A DNA stretch of 64,000 nt from Polytrichum commune (Eukaryota; Streptophyta; Polytrichopsida; Polytrichales; Polytrichaceae), in NCBI GenBank assembly GCA_950295325.1, contig OX485806.1:40426001-40490000 (forward strand), written 5' to 3'. Shown here one piece after another: positions 54,709 to 64,000 of this stretch (within the stretch, counting starts at the first letter, position 1; each line of letters begins with the position of its first letter). Position numbers and translations under genes: made by a program. The notes below the pieces were generated by a model. That model was not told the DNA's origin and did no database searches. It saw only the letters and a program-made list of their open reading frames with translations.

Positions 54709-55450
54709 TCCCACTGGTAAGCTCGCCTCCCTCGACAGTAGGGGAAGATCGGCGATCAAGAAGCACGAGGCGGTGAAGAGAACCCGTGGCCAAGTTCGAC
54801 ACCGAGACCACAATCGGAGGAGGAGTCGGAGCGGAGGGCTGAGAGCCCAAAAAGGAGACCGTGGGTGAAAAGACAGGAGGACGGCAGAAGAACCATGAGC
54901 GATGGGACAAAGGGCCGTCACGGGGAGAGGCCACGTGGCCGAGGGAGAAGGCAGCGGCTTAAGTACGAGCCGGGAGCGGACTGGGAACGCACAAGGGTTC
55001 CGGGAACGGGCCGGGAACGCGACTACGGCTCGGGAACATGACGCGTCGGCTTGGGAACGCGCGACGGTTCCGGGAACGGGCCGGGAACGTGACAGAAGTA
55101 CCGGGAACAAGCAGGGCTTAGGCCGAATAGCGGATTACTAGTAAATCCAACGGACGGTCGGATTAAGGGCCGGGATTAGGGCCAGTTAGATAGGACGGAA
55201 TACTTAGGAGAATGTAAATAGGACCATTTTGAGAAATGTAAGGACGCGGTCCTATTCCCGTTTATAAACACATGTCAATTAGGTAGCTAAAAGATATGAA
55301 GAGATATGTAATTAGGATTTACATGTTAGACTATTTAAATTTGAACTCTACGTATTAAAGACATTTCAATTCGGCTATTAATAGATACAGAGTTAAAATT
55401 AGCCGAACTAACATTTACAAAAATCTTAGAAAAATATAGATTTGTAAGAC

Positions 55451-55459
55451 TATATAAAG
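55451..55459 (+). promoter_or_regulatory. TATA box of the LTR promoter
   Basis: TATATAAAG, the only strong TATA element in the LTR, with a pyrimidine/A transcription start region expected about 30 bp downstream (55485-55495). Confidence 0.7.
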
Positions 55460-55529
55460 AGGCCAACTAGAGGCCCCTAATACACTTCATTCGCTCAAGC
55501 AAATTTTACATGAGTGTCAAGAGACCTCA

Positions 55530-55650
55530 AGCGTGCTACCTTTCGATAAATGTGCTACCTTTCGATTTATATGTGCTACCTTTCGATAAATGTGCTACCT
55601 TTCGATAAAAGTGCTACCGTTCGATAATGTGATACCTTTCCATATTGTGT
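55530..55650. repeat. GTGCTACCTTTCGATAAA direct repeat, 6-7 copies
   Basis: Units of about 18-22 bp with the core GTGCTACCTTTCGAT lie in tandem just downstream of the inferred transcription start; later units decay (GTGATACCTTTCCAT, GTGTTACCATTC). In the 5' leader of the RNA, so possibly regulatory, but no function can be shown. Confidence 0.88.
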
Positions 55651-57269
55651 TACCATTCTTGCACCGAAAGGATTGACAAATCGGACGATACATTGAAGAC
55701 TTAGAAAGAAGATAAAATTCCTTCTAACTTAAGGAAAACGACTAAGGTTGGAATTTTAAAGGGCTCAAAAACTTTAGGTGAAATACCTAAGGAAGAACTT
55801 GTCGCGAGACAACATTTGTAAGAAGCCCAAGAGGGCGATCTTTTGAAGAACAATCACAAGATTTTTGTACAAGTAACACTTGAGCTTAAAAAGGATTTTA
55901 AGTTGCTATCCGACTACTTGAGCAATTGTTGGACTAAGGTGTGTTATCCATGGCATTAGGATAGGCACCGCAAGGCATTAGATTTCCACATATGCTCCCG
56001 CATGCAATCGGAACACTACCACAACATGCTACCATTCGACGGAAGAGAATTAAGGAATTCCGAGCAACTTGAGAGAGTAAAGTTTTTGAAAAAGAATTAA
56101 AAACTTATGTGAGCCCGAAGTACGAATTGAGTTGAGAATCCGATAAGGACTTAGGAATTACATGTGAGATTTACCTAAGGGGATTTACTTAAAACGGACT
56201 ACGAATGAATTAGGTTTTGGGATTCTCATGAAAGCTAACTTAATGGCTAGAAGTGGATGTACCACATACTTGAGTATAAAGTGGGAATTGAATTATGTGC
56301 CTCCACGTTTGGCAACCCCTCGGATTTGATTTACTGGAATTACATCACCGCCACCACATGAGGGTATGATTACTACCAATTGAGGGTCCGCCAAGTGGGC
56401 ATATCAAAACATCCTCTCTCATCATACCTATCAAATCGATCCAAGGTGATAGAGGAGAAATGAGTAGGGAATTAAAGAGATAAATGAGAGGCTTAATTAA
56501 GCTCTATCTTTGAGGGATATCTTCGGGAATTTGATAGATCTTATCCGTCCCTTTTGAGAATAAGGCTACCAAGGGAGAGAGTGTACGAAGAATGTTTTCA
56601 TGTCCGTGGGTTTAATACAAAGCCGGGAAATATAATTTAGTGAGGGAATATGCTTGCAAACATTTTCTTCATTGATACTTGGTTTGCGAACGACTCGCTA
56701 ATCATTCAAACCATGAAGGAGTTGGAGTGAATCTACAAGATATTAGACTTAAGGAATGATTTCCCTTCACAACACTTAACCTTGACATTAGAGATGTAGG
56801 GGACATTATCTTAAGATCTAAGGTACCTATCCATTTAAGAGATTATTTAAAAGGAACTACATACTGAGAAAGATTGTAAAAGTAGTTCTCGTTGAAAGTA
56901 CTTTAAGGGAACATAAACTTGATACCTCGGACACTATATCCCCAAGGACTTATGAAAGGGTCTCAATCGCCACATTCTAGATCAAAAGAAGTATTGTATA
57001 CTAAATCTATATAAAGGTTTAGGAACACCAAACCTTGACATTACATTCACGGTAACATAATCTTGGAATCTTATACCAACTACTCTTAGAAAGTTTATAA
57101 GGACATTGGAGCTACATGTTACCAAATTGAGACACAGAGGAATGCAAACACCTTCACGAGACTTAGAGAAAAGGAGTTCTAATTTTGGTGGGAGTAACTT
57201 CCATGTAAACCGGTTCAGCAGCGGGTTACACCGTCTTAGGCTGGAAGGTTGAAGGTGCCCTCCACATTT

Positions 57270-57287
57270 TGGCGACCATGCTGGGGA
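57270..57287 (+). promoter_or_regulatory. Primer-binding site resembling tRNA-Arg
   Basis: TGGCGACCATGCTGGGGA follows the LTR by three bases. The first nine bases match the complement of a plant tRNA-Arg 3' end (TGGCGACCA). The tRNA identity is from memory and the match beyond base nine is imperfect. Ogre elements are known to use tRNA-Arg. Confidence 0.65.
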
Positions 57288-57378
57288 TTGCGCCGCATGG
57301 ATGTTACACTTACCTAGATTAGAGATAGAATTTACAAACATATTATGTTTTGGGAAAAGAGCTGGATGGCAGGCAACA

Positions 57379-57979
57379 ATGGAGAATTTGTATTACCTAT
57401 ATAACGGGAGACGCCAACGAGAGGCGAATGAGCAACGTAAGTGGGCGGAAACATTTGGACCGAGGAAACAAGACCGGATAGAAAGAGCTGTGCAGCGGAG
57501 ACTCGAACAGTTCAATCTACGAGGATTCATTTTGCAAGGACGTGAAGAAGAAATTGAAACAGCAAGGAACCTTGGCCTTAGGAAGATGGCCGTGGGAGTA
57601 TCCGAAATATGATACAAGCAAGCCAGCGTTGAGGAAATGGGAAGGAACCAAGAAATTTCACGATTTAATGTGGGATATGCAGAAGATCTACGAAGATAAA
57701 ACATGGCAACTATATAAGGAAAGAGAGATAGATTTTACATACCGATCCCAATTTGAGAAAAGTCTTAATGAGTTACCTGAAGAACTACAAGCATTGATCA
57801 TTTCCAAGGTATGGAATGACGGAAGAGAGGGAATTAGCGCCTATGTACTAGGAACAACTCGACATCGAGGTTATCATTACAAGCAAGAAGGATTGTTGTA
57901 CGATTTGTATGTTAAGAGAATATTTTTACCTCTGTATGGTGGTTTGAACGGTAGGGTGGGAAAACAGGAGTCCGACTAG
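57379..57979 (+). pseudogene. ORF1 upstream of gag in the young gypsy element, frameshifted
   Basis: It starts with ATG at 57379 (MENLYYLYNGRRQREANEQR), reads in frame 1 to about 57580 (...GREEEIETARNLGL), then continues in frame 2 (WEYPKYDTSKPALRKWEG ... YEDKTWQLYKERE) to a TAG at 57977-57979, so one indel at about 57580-57600 splits it. The product would be about 200 residues, charged, without a domain I know. An additional ORF before gag is characteristic of Ogre-type elements; its function is not established. The reading downstream (57980-58123) has stops, so it is separate from gag. Confidence 0.65.
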
Positions 57980-58123
57980 AAGCAATACCAAAAAGAAACA
58001 AGGCAAGGAGAACTTAACTCCAAGTGAATCATCCATAGGCAAACAGGTGAAGTACGGATGCATTGAGGCGGCAGTGCTGGAGGCCGGCCAAGACATGATC
58101 CCGAAACACTCTCAGTAGCGTAC

Positions 58124-60076
58124 ATGGTTGACCATGAGGATACATCTAGCACAAGAAGCACATCACCAACCCCAAGGGAACGAGAAGCCGAACGGAGGCA
58201 TGTGGAGCGCATGCATTTCGGAGATAATTCCGTGAGACGGAACGAACAGCAGAAGAGAGAAAGAGAAGAGAGGTACGCGAGGCGTACGCGTCAAAGAACC
58301 ACAAGAGAAGAAGAAAACAGAAATGCTTCTGAGCCACCGGCAGTAGGTTCCCACACCACCAAACCCATCCACCAAAGAAGTCAGAGTGAAGGAGGAGATA
58401 ACGACAGGACATACAAAGAAGATAAATACAGAAATGAATACAACTCACTTCACGGAGGAAGTGAGGACGAAGATGACTCGATAATAGGAACCCCTCTTGG
58501 GACCTATGTTTTGAGAACGAAAGGAACCAGCGAAAACACCGGCACACATAACCCGGTAAGTGGGGCGCAGGATAAGGGTAAAACCCCTCAAGGTAACACG
58601 ACCAAGGAAGACCTTTTCACCCAAAGGAATTGGGAGGAATTGAAGAGGAATTTTGAGAACCAATTTAGTTACGAAGACTGCGGCTTTTCTGGAGGAAGCA
58701 CGCAAAACAACACAGACCAAGAAGTGAAGAAACCTATCAGTCAAGAGGAAGTTGACGAATTGAGGAGAAAATTTGAGGAGAGACTCAAGCAATTCCAAAA
58801 CCTTGGAAATAACCCCGGAGTCAGCCCACCACTAGCCAACAACAACAACGTACCAAGTTTTAGAAACAACCCATCTAACCCGGCCAACATGGCCGCTCAA
58901 CCACGAAGAACGAAGGTTCCTTTACCGACCTATAAAGGTAAGACTGATCCTGATACGTACATGCAAGAATTTAACAATGTTTGTCTTGCCAACCAGGAAG
59001 ACACCGACGCAATCAAGCTACAATTATTTCCAGTTACTTTGAAGAAGCGAGCACTAGAATGGTATTCTCAATTCGGCCCACATCATTTTCCGGATTGGCC
59101 CTCCTTGGGAGCTGCCTTTCTTATGAGATTTAGATCCAAGAAATCGGAGGGAGAAGTGATTGAGAGTCTAGGATCCCTGAAGCAGAAGAAAGATGAAACA
59201 GTTGAAGAATTTTACGAAAGGGTTATGGTGGAATCATCGAAGATAAATCCCCAACCCAGCAATCAATTCAAGAAGGCATGGTTTCTTAATGGCCTTAAGA
59301 AGGAGTATGCCAAACACATTGATCTCATGCCGACCGATGATTTAGACGAAGCCAAGGCCTCAGCTCGGAAATTGGAGCTAGGTCAAATGAGGAAAGGAAG
59401 ATTCCTCGATGAGAGTGACAGCGACGACTCGAGCGATGACTCGGAAGAAGAACACAAGAAAAAGAAGAGGAAGTCAAAGGGTAAGAGAAACGACTCTACC
59501 AAAGATGACATAAAGACCCTCAGGGAAGAGATTGAAGGACTGGCTCTAGGGAGCAGGAAATTTCGAACAGGCATCATCTGCCGGAGATGCCGAAATGAAG
59601 GACACTACGTGCAGGAGTGTCAGATGAAGCAGTGCACCAACTGCAACAGCCTAACGCATAACACAAGTGAATGTGTCTATGAACGGCACGAATCTCGGAG
59701 ACCCCGAGATAGGAGATATGGGGTAAATCAAGTGCAACCCCAAACTAATCGAAGGCCAGGAGCGATAACTCCTAGGCGGGAAATGAATGAAAAGAGAGTT
59801 CGGTTTGAACCAAGAATGGAATATAGAAGAGAAGAGAGATCCCCTTATAGGGAAGGCGATTACCGGCGGGAGGCGGGAGGCCCCTACCGGGGAAATGAAA
59901 TCGCAGAGATGATCGGCCTTATTACAGGCCCAATGATAGCTACAAGGATGATTTCAGAAGGGAAGGTTATTTCCCTTACAAAACCCAAGATTTCCGGAGG
60001 GAAGATGGATACCCCTACCGAGGAGGCCCCAGAGGACCTATCAACCATGACAGGTATGAATATACCAGAAGCCTGA
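58124..60076 (+). CDS. gag: Gag polyprotein of the Ogre/Tat/Athila-like element
   Basis: 650 residues from ATG 58124 (MVDHEDTSSTRS). Residues 1-255 are charged and disordered. Residues about 260-420 are the retrotransposon gag capsid domain (LPTYKGKTDPDTYMQEF, LKKRALEWYSQF, TVEEFYERV, FLNGLKKEYAKHI). There follow an acidic and Lys-rich linker and two CCHC zinc knuckles at 486-499 (CRRCRNEGHYVQEC) and 504-517 (CTNCNSLTHNTSEC), which bind genomic RNA. Capsid assembly is cytoplasmic. Near the end the frame goes wrong: after about 59898 the natural continuation lies in frame 1 (RRDDRPYYRPND and on), so the last about 58 residues listed here are off-frame. A third knuckle CFYCHQKGHRKPDC (60154-60195) sits in that other frame. 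Confidence 0.9.
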   Translation: MVDHEDTSSTRSTSPTPREREAERRHVERMHFGDNSVRRNEQQKREREERYARRTRQRTTREEENRNASEPPAVGSHTTKPIHQRSQSEGGDNDRTYKEDKYRNEYNSLHGGSEDEDDSIIGTPLGTYVLRTKGTSENTGTHNPVSGAQDKGKTPQGNTTKEDLFTQRNWEELKRNFENQFSYEDCGFSGGSTQNNTDQEVKKPISQEEVDELRRKFEERLKQFQNLGNNPGVSPPLANNNNVPSFRNNPSNPANMAAQPRRTKVPLPTYKGKTDPDTYMQEFNNVCLANQEDTDAIKLQLFPVTLKKRALEWYSQFGPHHFPDWPSLGAAFLMRFRSKKSEGEVIESLGSLKQKKDETVEEFYERVMVESSKINPQPSNQFKKAWFLNGLKKEYAKHIDLMPTDDLDEAKASARKLELGQMRKGRFLDESDSDDSSDDSEEEHKKKKRKSKGKRNDSTKDDIKTLREEIEGLALGSRKFRTGIICRRCRNEGHYVQECQMKQCTNCNSLTHNTSECVYERHESRRPRDRRYGVNQVQPQTNRRPGAITPRREMNEKRVRFEPRMEYRREERSPYREGDYRREAGGPYRGNEIAEMIGLITGPMIATRMISEGKVISLTKPKISGGKMDTPTEEAPEDLSTMTGMNIPEA

Positions 60077-60219
60077 TGGATAATAACAACACCAAGGCAG
60101 CGCCGAGAACTGGGTTCACTGGCGGACCACAGCGAGATGGCAACCCCGACGAGTGTTTTTATTGTCATCAGAAGGGGCACCGGAAGCCGGATTGTCCGCA
60201 CTTTATTAAACACCAATAG
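59899..60219 (+). pseudogene. Gag C-terminal segment with third zinc knuckle, in the pol frame
   Basis: Frame 1 from about 59899 is rich in Tyr, Arg, Gly and Asp (repeats like GYFPY, GYPYRGG) and holds the zinc knuckle CFYCHQKGHRKPDC at 60154-60195. It ends at TAG 60217-60219 and the same frame reopens immediately as pol. Gag and pol are therefore separated by a one-base shift near 59898 and by one stop codon. Confidence 0.8.
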
Positions 60220-63200
60220 GAGTTGAGTGGATTTAGAAACACGAAACCGGCAGTAGGAGCCAATGTGGTGTCCCCTGCGGTTTGTGTAATGACAAGAGCC
60301 CAACGGGCTGCAGCCGAGGAAGGCAAGGAAGATAGTGAGAGTGACGACAGTGATGATGAGGATGATGAATCGAGCAGTGGCAGCTCGGAGGAGCAAGAAG
60401 ACCACCAAAAGAGAGAGGAGAACTCTGAAGATGAAAGGGATGACGCGTTCGAGGATAACGGACGCAACGAAGTGATTGAAGAACGGCCGATAGGGGCCAA
60501 CAGTGAAGAATGGAAAGCGGATAGGGAAGTCCACCGGGAGGTGAGCAAGACCATCCAGGAGATACAGGAGGAAGAGGGCGAAGCTCTACCCACGCCAGAG
60601 GAGTTCGCACCTTGGTACCCAGAAAAGGAAGAGGCAGAGAAGCCCACAGAACGGAGCCCCGAGAAAGGAGGCGTCCCAGTAACTACCCAGGCACGGGTAG
60701 ATAAGATCTTGGAAAGTGTGATGAATCACACGAAAGCAAACATATCAGTCGGACAATTACTTGAGATAGCCCCTTATTGCAAGAAGCGAATAATGGCGGC
60801 GTTGGCACATGAAGAGAAGTCGAAGGAACCGACTCAAACATATCAAGTTACGGCGAAGGCATTTGATGAAGAGATGCCCATGATATCCGTAATTGTAAAG
60901 AACAGGCAGGTACCGAATGCCTTAATTGATGGTGGATCAGGAGTGAACATCATCACGGACACGTTAAGGAAGCAATTAGGACTCAAGAAAATAGAGCCCG
61001 CACCATTTACCATAAAAATGGCTGACCAAAGAAAAGTCATGCCCAAAGGAATTATCCGGGACGTACGCCTTGATGTTGGCGGGATTATAATCCAGACAAC
61101 ACTCACTGTTATAGACATGGTGAATACTGAAGACAGTTACTCTCTATTATTGGGAAGACCTTGGTTGAAGGAGGCACAAGCTCAACATGACTGGCCCCTT
61201 AACAAACTGACCTTGACCCAAGGAGGGAACAAGGTGGAAGTAAGTACCCGGAGAACACCAGCCCTATCACCTGCAAAGAGACCTTTGCATTGGGAGGATT
61301 ACGACTGGGAGATGGGACTATCGGATGAAGAAGAAGCCATAGTTTATGAGGCCTTCCCCGAACTACTCCCCATGGGAGATTTCGACTTGAAAAGCTTGAG
61401 GAAGCTACAAGAGCCAAGTTGCAATACAATGGAGATTGATACTATCGGAACACCTACACCACAGGGAGGTAAATCCGAGAAACCTCGGTCAAGGAAAGCG
61501 ACCAAGAAAGAACAAGAGGCTATGGAGGAAAAGCCTGTATACCCCTCCCAGTTTTACAAAGCAAAAGAAGGAGACATAATAGTAGACCGTACCCCTGCTT
61601 CAGAAGCTGTCAAGGGGAAAAAGATAGCCGGATGGACGGTTGAGGATGAAGACTTGGTCAAAAACTTGAACTTAGGTACTCCGGAGGATCCTAAGTTGGT
61701 CAAGATAGCCAAGGATTTAGGTGACTATGAAGCACAAGTAAAAGAATTGCTATTGAAATTTAAGGACGTGTTCGCCTTTACATACAAAGACATGAAGGGA
61801 ATACCTCCATATATATGCGAGCATAAGATCGAGTTGCAGCCTGAGGCCAAGCCTGTAAGGCAAATGCGCTATAGAATGAATCCCAATTACGCCGCCAAGG
61901 TCAAAGAAGAAATCGACAAATACTTGGAGGCAGGATTCATATACCCCGTTGACAAAACGGAATGGTTATCACCAATTGTGATTGTGCCCAAGAAGAATGG
62001 GAAATTACGAGTATGCGTCGACTACCGCAAACTCAACGCAGTCACCAAGGTAGACCCTTTTCCTCTACCTTTTACAGAATCAATCTTGGAAGCGGTTGCA
62101 GGACACGAAATGTACACGTTGATGGACGGGTATAGCGGGTACAACCAAATCATGATCGCGCTAGAAGACCAGCTGAAGACCTCTTTCATCACCGAGTATG
62201 GAGCATTCGCATACCGAGTGATGCCCTTCGGATTGATGTGTGCACCAGCCACATTCCAAAGGGGTATGATGAAAATCTTTGCCGATTATCTCGACAAATT
62301 TATGAAGGTTTTTCTGGATGACTTTACCGTATATGGGACCAAGGGAGACCATATTGAGCACTTGGAGAAGTGTCTCGTCAAATGCCGTGAAAATGGGGTC
62401 AGCCTGAACCCGGAGAAATGTTATTTCTGCGTAAACTCCGGGAGACTCCTTGGACATGTGGTATGCCAGGAAGGATTGCTGGTGGACCCTAAAAAGGTGG
62501 GAGTCATCAAAGAGCTACCCCCACCAACCACAGTACGGGGAATCCGGAGCTTCCTAGGCCAAGCCACTTATCACCGTAAGTTTATATGGATGTATGCGGA
62601 TATCACTCGGCCCTTGTACTTATTGCTTAAGAAAGGAGAAAAGTACATTTGGACCAAGTCTTGTCAGGAGGCCTTTGAAGAGGTAAAGAAAAGACTTACG
62701 ACTACACCCATTCTCATAACTCCCAATTGGACAATGGACTTCCACGTGCACTGTGATGCGTCCAACATAGCTATTGGAGCCGCTTTGGCCCAGAACATAC
62801 ATGGAGATAGAGATTCTCCAATTCATTATGCAAGCCGACTTTTGAACAGTGCTGAGAAGAACTACAGCACAACGGAGCGCGAAGCTCTGGCAATGATTTA
62901 TTCGGTGGGCAAATTTAGGCACTACCTACTAGCCAACCATTTTGTCTTCTACGTGGACCATCAAGCGTTGATATACTTGGTCAATAGACCAGTAGTATCC
63001 GGGCGTATTGCAAGATGGATGCTTTTGCTTCAAGAATATGACTTTGAAGTGGTATACAAGCCCGGAAGAAGTCATGTCATGGCTGACCACTTATCCAGAA
63101 TTGAAAGCGGAGAGGAACCCTCAGGGGTGCAAGATCAGTTCCCGGATGCAAGTTTGTTCATGGTACGTGTGCAGCCTTTTCAAGACTGGCGAGCACCTTT

Positions 63201-64000
63201 TATTGAGTATCTTACACACGGAAAACTATTGTCCGTACTCACTACCCCGGAAGCACAGAAGAGAATTCGACAGCTTAGTGAACCATTCATGTTGGAGGAA
63301 GGAAAGCTCGTGCGAATTAGTATCTCCGGCAAAATACATGAATGCATAGCCGGGGACATCATCGAAGAAATTATAAGTGAAGCTCATGAACAAGACGGAG
63401 TGCACTACACTCTGTCTACGACGTGGCAATATGTATTACGCGCACCTTATTGGTGGCCTACACGGCGAAGAGACGTAGTGGGATACTGTAATGAATGCCC
63501 AGTATGCAAAATGTCAGACCAAGCTGACTTAATTGGGGAACCCACCCCACATGACTCCGAAGACGACGACGACCCACTTCCCATCAAACCTTTGGAGGCA
63601 CAAGAAGACATGGATGGGAAAGCGGAACCGGATTGGACAACACCTTACGTCCAATATCTAACCTGTCAAACCTACGGGACCCCGTGGGTGAGTTCCCTAC
63701 CCCTGGAAGAAAGGAAACTGCTTGTTTACCGCAGTCGATTCTTCATACTCAAAGAAGGGGAACTACATCGCATGTTTCACAACAGCATCATAAAGAAATG
63801 TATACCGGGAAGATATGTGAGGAGTTACATCAAGACCCTCCATGTAAATGAAAACCGGCATTTCTCGATAAATGCCACCAGGCAACTGGTACTGCAAGGC
63901 CCTTATTGGTGGCCAACCATAGCGGAGGATGTTTCACTACTCATCACGCTGTGCACTGGATGCAAAGGGCAGGGAGAAGAATTGCCAACAGAAGCAAGCT
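60220..64000 (+). CDS. pol: Pol polyprotein: protease, RT, RNase H, integrase N-part (runs off window)
   Basis: Open in frame 1 from 60220 (first ATG 60289) to the last base, 1,260 codons, no stop. Order: acidic Ser/Glu linker (60300-60450); aspartic protease with LIDGGSGVN (D at 60928) and LLLGRPWL; reverse transcriptase with VCVDYRKLN, LMDGYSGYNQ, MPFGLMCAPATFQ and the catalytic FLDDFTVYG (62311-62337), palm aspartates present; ELPPPTTVRGIRSFLGQA; RNase H with HCDAS (D at 62755), TEREALAMIY and VDHQAL; then LSRIE. After that come integrase zinc-binding domains: H-x5-H with PYWWPT and CNECPVC (63388-63507), and a second H-x5-H with PYWWPT and CTGC (63841-63963). The integrase core lies beyond the window. 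RT motifs (FxDDFxVYG, KLPPP-like, RSFLG) group it with the Ogre/Tat/Athila branch. The enzyme copies element RNA and inserts it. Confidence 0.93.
63388..63963 (+). repeat. Two successive integrase HHCC zinc-binding domains
   Basis: Domain 1: histidines at 63388 and 63406, PYWWPT at about 63448, cysteines at 63487-63507. Domain 2: histidines at 63841 and 63859, PYWWPT at about 63901, cysteines at 63952 and 63961. Spacing within both is alike, but the DNA is quite different, so it is an old duplication. A short linker with an acidic patch and a second LEERKLLVYRSRFFILKEGEL-type lead-in separates them. Confidence 0.82.

Larger units (their letters stand above)
54708..57266 (+). mobile_element. 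Long 5' LTR of an Ogre/Tat/Athila-like Ty3/gypsy element
   Basis: The left border is set by the abrupt end of the third 229-bp unit at about 54708 and the right border by CCACA at 57266, three bases before the primer site, giving about 2.56 kb. The first 400 bp (U3) hold repeated CCGGGAACG(C/T)/GGGAACGGGCC motifs. A TATA box TATATAAAG lies at 55451-55459 before a CACTTCATTCGCTC initiator-like stretch. Next comes a 19-bp direct repeat. No ORF in it is recognised as a gene. Exact 5' end and TSD not verifiable here because the 3' LTR is outside. Confidence 0.75.

Noticed and set aside
55530-55650. Short regular repeats suggesting a CRISPR-like array
   Set aside because: Units are directly adjacent without unique spacers and lie in a plant LTR leader.
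59889-59899. GGGAAAT, a canonical -1 slippery heptamer in the gag frame (59890-59896) leading to the pol frame
   Set aside because: In phase, but the shifted frame meets TGA at once (59896-59898), so it cannot feed pol.

Overview
The window reads as nuclear DNA of a land plant. There are no bacterial operons. Coding islands are split by short GT-AG introns and are surrounded by LTR retrotransposons, solo LTRs, a LINE and several MITEs. The only cellular gene recognised joins a protein kinase, a TIR-type-like NB-ARC and leucine-rich repeats of the form LTTLPEGLGNLTSLTxLxLxxCSS. This kinase-NBS-LRR (PNL) architecture is known mainly from mosses. Together with introns of only 149 and 251 bp it suggests a bryophyte, most likely a moss, but another non-seed plant cannot be excluded.

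Left part (1-16 kb): a solo LTR with a 5-bp target-site duplication (1.5-2.5 kb); duplicated non-coding blocks; a broken paralogue of the LRR gene (4.6-6.5 kb) that has lost both splice sites and carries a frame-breaking 71-bp array; an 86-bp LINE stub with a 10-bp duplication; a 600-bp tandem triplication (9.2-10.9 kb); and a 5'-truncated LINE on the minus strand (14.6-16.1 kb) encoding RNase H, a CCHC motif and a restriction-like endonuclease domain.

Centre (16.8-25.6 kb): the kinase-NB-ARC-LRR locus has exons at about 16876-18531, 18681-19757 and 20009-23668. The frame is open throughout except for one in-frame TAA at 18382-18384 just after the kinase domain. The LRR exon holds 47 units in perfect 72-bp register, followed by about 27 degenerate units. 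If expressed as one protein this would be an intracellular immune receptor of about 2,100 residues. The TAA makes it either a recent pseudogene or a locus producing separate kinase and NLR products.

Right-centre (26-48 kb): a graveyard of transposable elements. One LTR family with TGTGAG...CTCACA ends has three solo copies (27.8, 30.6 and 39.0 kb) and two fragments. There is a MULE-like MITE with a 9-bp duplication (29.6 kb), a 1.7-kb foldback element (35.2-37.0 kb) carrying two nested MITEs of different families, a tRNA-derived SINE candidate, a hAT transposase remnant (38.3-38.9 kb) and a broken Ty3/gypsy gag-protease ORF (43.3-45.9 kb).

Right end (48-64 kb): a TCCGGA-rich element with a gag-like ORF is cut by a Ty3/gypsy element with a 976-bp LTR and an initiator-tRNA-Met primer site. 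That element has a collapsed pol and three tandem 229-bp pol fragments, and is itself cut by a much younger Ogre/Tat/Athila-like Ty3/gypsy element. The young element has a long LTR (about 54.7-57.27 kb), a primer site resembling tRNA-Arg, an extra ORF before gag, gag, and a long open pro-RT-RNase H-integrase frame that runs off the window and contains two successive HHCC zinc-binding domains.
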